A stretch of 64,000 bases of DNA from positions 331,854,482-331,918,481 of the forward strand of contig CM054057.1 of NCBI GenBank assembly GCA_028641055.1, given 5' to 3'. The DNA comes from Alopecurus myosuroides. Taxonomy: Eukaryota > Streptophyta > Magnoliopsida > Poales > Poaceae. The notes beneath the pieces are model-generated. The model ran no database searches. It was not told the DNA's origin and saw only the letters and a list, made by a program, of their open reading frames with translations. This document shows, in pieces, positions 60,618 to 64,000 of this stretch. Made by a program: the position numbers and the translations under genes. Each line of letters begins with the position of its first letter. The stretch's first letter is position 1.

Positions 60618-60628
60618 GAAAATAGTCT

Positions 60629-62023
60629 TGATGACCCACAAGTATAGGGGATCGCAACCGTCTTCGGGGGAAGTAAAACCTAAATTTACTGATTAGACAC
60701 AAGGGGAGCCAAAGAATATTTATTAACCATAACAACTGAGTTGTTAATTCAGCTGCACCTGAAAGTAGACTTGCTCGCAACAATTTATTAGTGGTAATAG
60801 TTTTATAGCAGCAGTAGTAGTAAAATAACAGCAGGAATAAAATAATAACAACAATAGCAATCGCGGAAATTAGCAGGATGAAAAGTACCGTAGGCATAGA
60901 GGGAATGGATGAACGGGAGTTGCATGGATAACATAGGTCATGTAATAATCCAAACATGGGCATTGAAGATAATAATAAAGCATCCAAGTTCCAGGAAAAC
61001 CGTAGGCATGTGTTCCAATATAGTCATACCTGCTCGCAATGAGAAACTTGCACAACATTTTTTGTCCTACAAGCCTATGGCACCGGGGCCTCTAGGGAAA
61101 ATACTAGTAATTAATGTGGTCCTTTTAATAAAGCATAGGAGAAAAGCATTAACACTCCATGAACACACGTGATTCTCACATTAAAACCATCCCCTACGGT
61201 TGTCCAAATTTCTGTCACTTTGGGGCCTCGGGTTCCGGACAATGACATGTGTAAATAACTTGCAGGTATGATCAAGAAACATAATTATACTCGTGAAACA
61301 ATAACATGTTCAGATCTGAGATCATGGCACTCGGTCCCTAGTGACAAGCATTAAGCATAACAAGTTACAACAACGGTAGAAAACACTAACAATGAATACT
61401 AGGCACTATGCCCTAACAATCTGGCATTATTACATGATCGATCTCATCCAATCCCTTCCATCCCTCTCAGGCTACAACGGTGTTTACTCACACATGGATG
61501 GGGGAACCATGGAAGGTTGAGGAAGAAGAGGCGGAGGTGTCGATGGCGATGATCTCCTTCGAATCCCCGTCCCGGCAGAGTGCCAAAACATGAACTTCTA
61601 ATCCCCGGATTGAGTTTCAAGGTGGCGGCGGCCCTCTATTATGTTTCTGTGGAATATGACGAACCCCCCTCGCGTTTTAGGTTTACGGGGCATATGTAGT
61701 CGAAAGGAGAACCCGAGGGGGTGGAGGTGGCCCCCACACCACCTGGCGGCACGGCCTAGGGGGGCACGCCTAGGGGTGGTCTGGGCCCCTCCTGCCCCCC
61801 TACAGGTGTCCTTCTGGCTCCCGAGGTCCTCTGGTGATATAAGCTCAATGGGGTCTTTTCTGGGCAATTCCCCAAAAGTTGATTTTTCTGCACAAAAACG
61901 AGACACCAAGGTAATTCTGCTGAACACAGCGTTAGTCTGTGTTAGTGGTATCCAAAACTTAGAGGTTTAGAGGAAAACAATAAGAAACGTGTTCGGAAAA
62001 GGAGATATGTTTTGGACGTATCA
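60629..62023 (-). repeat. LTR B of the tandem gypsy element, shared
   Basis: 1395 bp, starting TGATGACCCACAAGTATAGG and ending TTTGGACGTATCA on the plus strand, matching LTR A throughout. Confidence 0.85.
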
Positions 62024-64000
62024 ACTCCCCCCAATCTTAGCTTATTGCTTGTCCTACAACAAATCAGTGACAACTGACTGTGGTAAAAGACATTTACGAA
62101 CACATTTGTTTCATATGAAGTAAATATACGCACTATATGATCAAGTGCCGAGGCAATTCATAATAAGATGTATGCAATATAAAAGTCACCTAGCAGCTAT
62201 GCAAACTATGAAGAGATACCAACAAACTAATAATAAACAACATAAGGTATATCAATATGTAGGATTGCAATGCTCATAATAAGGTATGATAAAGTGTACT
62301 CGCTTGCCCTTAATAATGGAGCAAAATATAAATGCTAGGGCACCTCTGAAGTTCAAATGAAGACTAGAAATTAATATATCAAAGATACAAGAATAAATGT
62401 TATACCACAATCAACCGTGTTATGGGACAAGCAAAGTACACTAAGAATGACAACCATGCCCTCAAGAAGGTGCATAAAGTGAGAAGGTGAAGACTCAACA
62501 TAAAAATAAAAGAAAGGTTGTTCGCAGAGGGAAGCAGGGATTAACTCATGTGCTAGAGCTTTTTATTTTATTAAACAAAGGTATAAAATGGTTGACACTC
62601 GTCCCAAACTTTATTACACAAACCATGGCTAACCGAATCCTCGGGTGTCCGCCAACAATCACATACCATGGAGGAATGTCTAAATTTTTAGAGGTGTATT
62701 CTTATGTCAACGAATGGCAAACAGAAAATACAGTACGTCACAAGCCAACTAGATGTCACAAGAGCGGCTCCCATAGAAGGATGTATCTGGGTAGAAGGTC
62801 ATCCCTCTTTCTATTTTGATTACGCAATTATGCTTTCACTGATAAATCAGGAGAAAATAGTGAAGAGAATTTATGTATAAATTTTGGGGCTGGGCACCCC
62901 GCTACCAGCTCTTCTATCAATTGGATAAGCGGATGAAGTCACTTGTGCAGGGTGTGGTAACCAATCAAAAAGTGAGATAAAGATTCTCTATTTACGTCCC
63001 CATGAGTTAAAACAGGGGCACGAAACAGGAATAATTTTAAAGGTTTCAAGGTAGCACACAAGCAATTTACGTGGAGTGGCGGTGAAATACCACATATATA
63101 GGTAGGTATGGTGGACACATTTGGCAAACATTGTTTTTTTGGGAGTTGGATGCATGAGTAGAGCTCATACTCAGTACAGGTGAAGTCTAGACATAGACGG
63201 GGAGCGATAATCAAGACAACAACCGTCATAATCATGCTTGCAACAAAAGAAAATTAACAGGGGCATAAAAATGATACCAATACTCTAAGGAAAAATAAAT
63301 GATCGAGGCTTAATTGAATTTTTATTTTCAGTCATATGCATACGTGAGCATGTGCCAAGTCGATTCAAGCGAAATAATCAGAGGGAGATACTACAATATC
63401 ATACCCTTCTATGAATAAAACAATGCAAGCAAACATTCATACGACATGCTATCTTATATTAATAAGTTGGAACTAATCGCGAGAGAGCATGAACTACTAA
63501 GAATCAATTAAATAACATACACCTTACACAAACAAACTAAGCATGTCCACATGGAGAGTATTTTTATAAAAAAGTAAAACAAATAGAGTTCATACCAGCC
63601 AATCACCATAACTTGAATTGTTGTAAATCATCATTACTGCTCTTCACTCGTGTGGATTGAATAATATAGAATGATAACCAAGCTCCAACGGAGATACGAA
63701 AGTCCAGTGAAATCTACAACAAACTTTACAAACCAAAAAAGAACAACAAATATATTTGGGTTTTCGAATTTAAGACAAGAACAGAAGGACACAAACAAAC
63801 AAAGCAAAATATTTTTGGATTTTTGAATATTAAACCGAAACAAGAAAATAAAACAAACCAACAAAAGAAACTAAAGAAGCAAATAAAGAGAAACAACAAT
63901 TTTTTTGTGGTCTTTTTGTGTTTTGGAAAGCAAGAACAAAACAACAAAAACAAAGAGAAACGAAAGAAGCGAAAGAAAACGAAAACAAACGAAGGAAACG
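62024..64000 (-). other. Internal region 2 of the tandem gypsy element, partial
   Basis: Begins with the same polypurine-complement (ACTCCCCCCAATCTTAG) as internal 1 and runs collinear with it to the window edge. No complete gene; the gag side is outside the window. Confidence 0.8.

Larger units (their letters stand above)
57542..60628 (-). other. Internal region 1 of the tandem gypsy element
   Basis: About 3.1 kb, gag only at the high-coordinate end; the rest has short frames and A-rich tracts (59250-59520). It shares AAAGGCCCTTCGTAGAGGG and ATACCATGGAGGAGTGTCT with gypsy element 1. Confidence 0.7.
56140..64000 (-). mobile_element. Tandem gypsy LTR element (LTR-internal-LTR-internal), continues past window
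   Basis: LTR A (56140-57541), internal 1 (57542-60628), LTR B (60629-62023), internal 2 (62024 to the right edge). Internal 2 repeats internal 1 at an offset of about 4.48 kb with few differences. Both LTRs are followed on the plus side by the same polypurine-complement (ACTCCCCCCAA), so LTR B serves as the 5' LTR of one unit and the 3' LTR of the next. This is the structure left by recombination between LTRs of two copies. Only gag-like coding is present. Confidence 0.82.

Noticed and set aside
59968..60987. Single 339-residue protein
   Set aside because: The frame runs from gag across the primer-binding site into LTR B, so only the gag part is meaningful.
1..64000. CRISPR array, operon-like defence system, tRNA or rRNA genes
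   Set aside because: No regularly spaced repeats or prokaryotic gene clusters; tRNA-like signals belong to SINEs and primer-binding sites.

Overview
The window is chromosomal DNA of a grass, most likely a Triticeae species (wheat, Aegilops or barley). It is dominated by nested transposable elements: LINEs with grass-type 3' ends, Au-like tRNA-derived SINEs, CTCCCTCCGT Stowaway MITEs, a CACTA element with CGCCGACGG-type subterminal repeats, and gypsy LTRs whose primer-binding sites resemble the tRNA-Asp 3' end. The only host genes that look intact are three intronless calmodulin-like (CML) EF-hand genes, all on the minus strand. No rRNA, tRNA, CRISPR or operon was found. Family names rest on recognising motifs by eye; no database was searched.

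Layout. 1-2858: a LINE with an uninterrupted reverse transcriptase frame and poly(A) tail, open at the left edge. 2863-3494: a Tourist/Harbinger-like MITE beside that tail. 4697-4766: a short Stowaway. 4965-5411: CML copy 1. 6779-15135: a complete-ended CACTA transposon (GGG target duplication) with a TNP2-like and a second, TNPA-side gene, both broken. 15139-16260: a GC-rich LINE-3'UTR-like block. 16429-16875: CML copy 2, whose promoter homology stops at the TATA box. 17351-18310: a GRF zinc-finger pseudogene. 18540-22470: LINE tails and small MITEs. 24203-24658: CML copy 3. 25644-29377: a MITE, a SINE and a broken minus-strand LINE.

29450-35411 is a non-autonomous gypsy element on the minus strand. 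36261-47790 holds a degraded copia-type LTR element interrupted by a gypsy LTR (36544-38254) and by a very long solo-LTR candidate (38593-44456, 5-bp target duplication CCATT). 49590-55400 is a degenerate plus-strand copia element with gag, protease, integrase and part of RT; its integrase carries a 178-bp hAT-type MITE that preserves the reading frame. 56140-64000 is a tandem gypsy arrangement (LTR, internal, LTR, internal) running off the right edge and inserted into a SINE.

I found no evidence for a novel multi-gene system. The best leads are the CML cluster (shared flanks, an altered calcium loop in copy 2, a promoter cut at the TATA box), the in-frame MITE in the integrase, the tandem gypsy structure and the 5.9-kb solo-LTR candidate.
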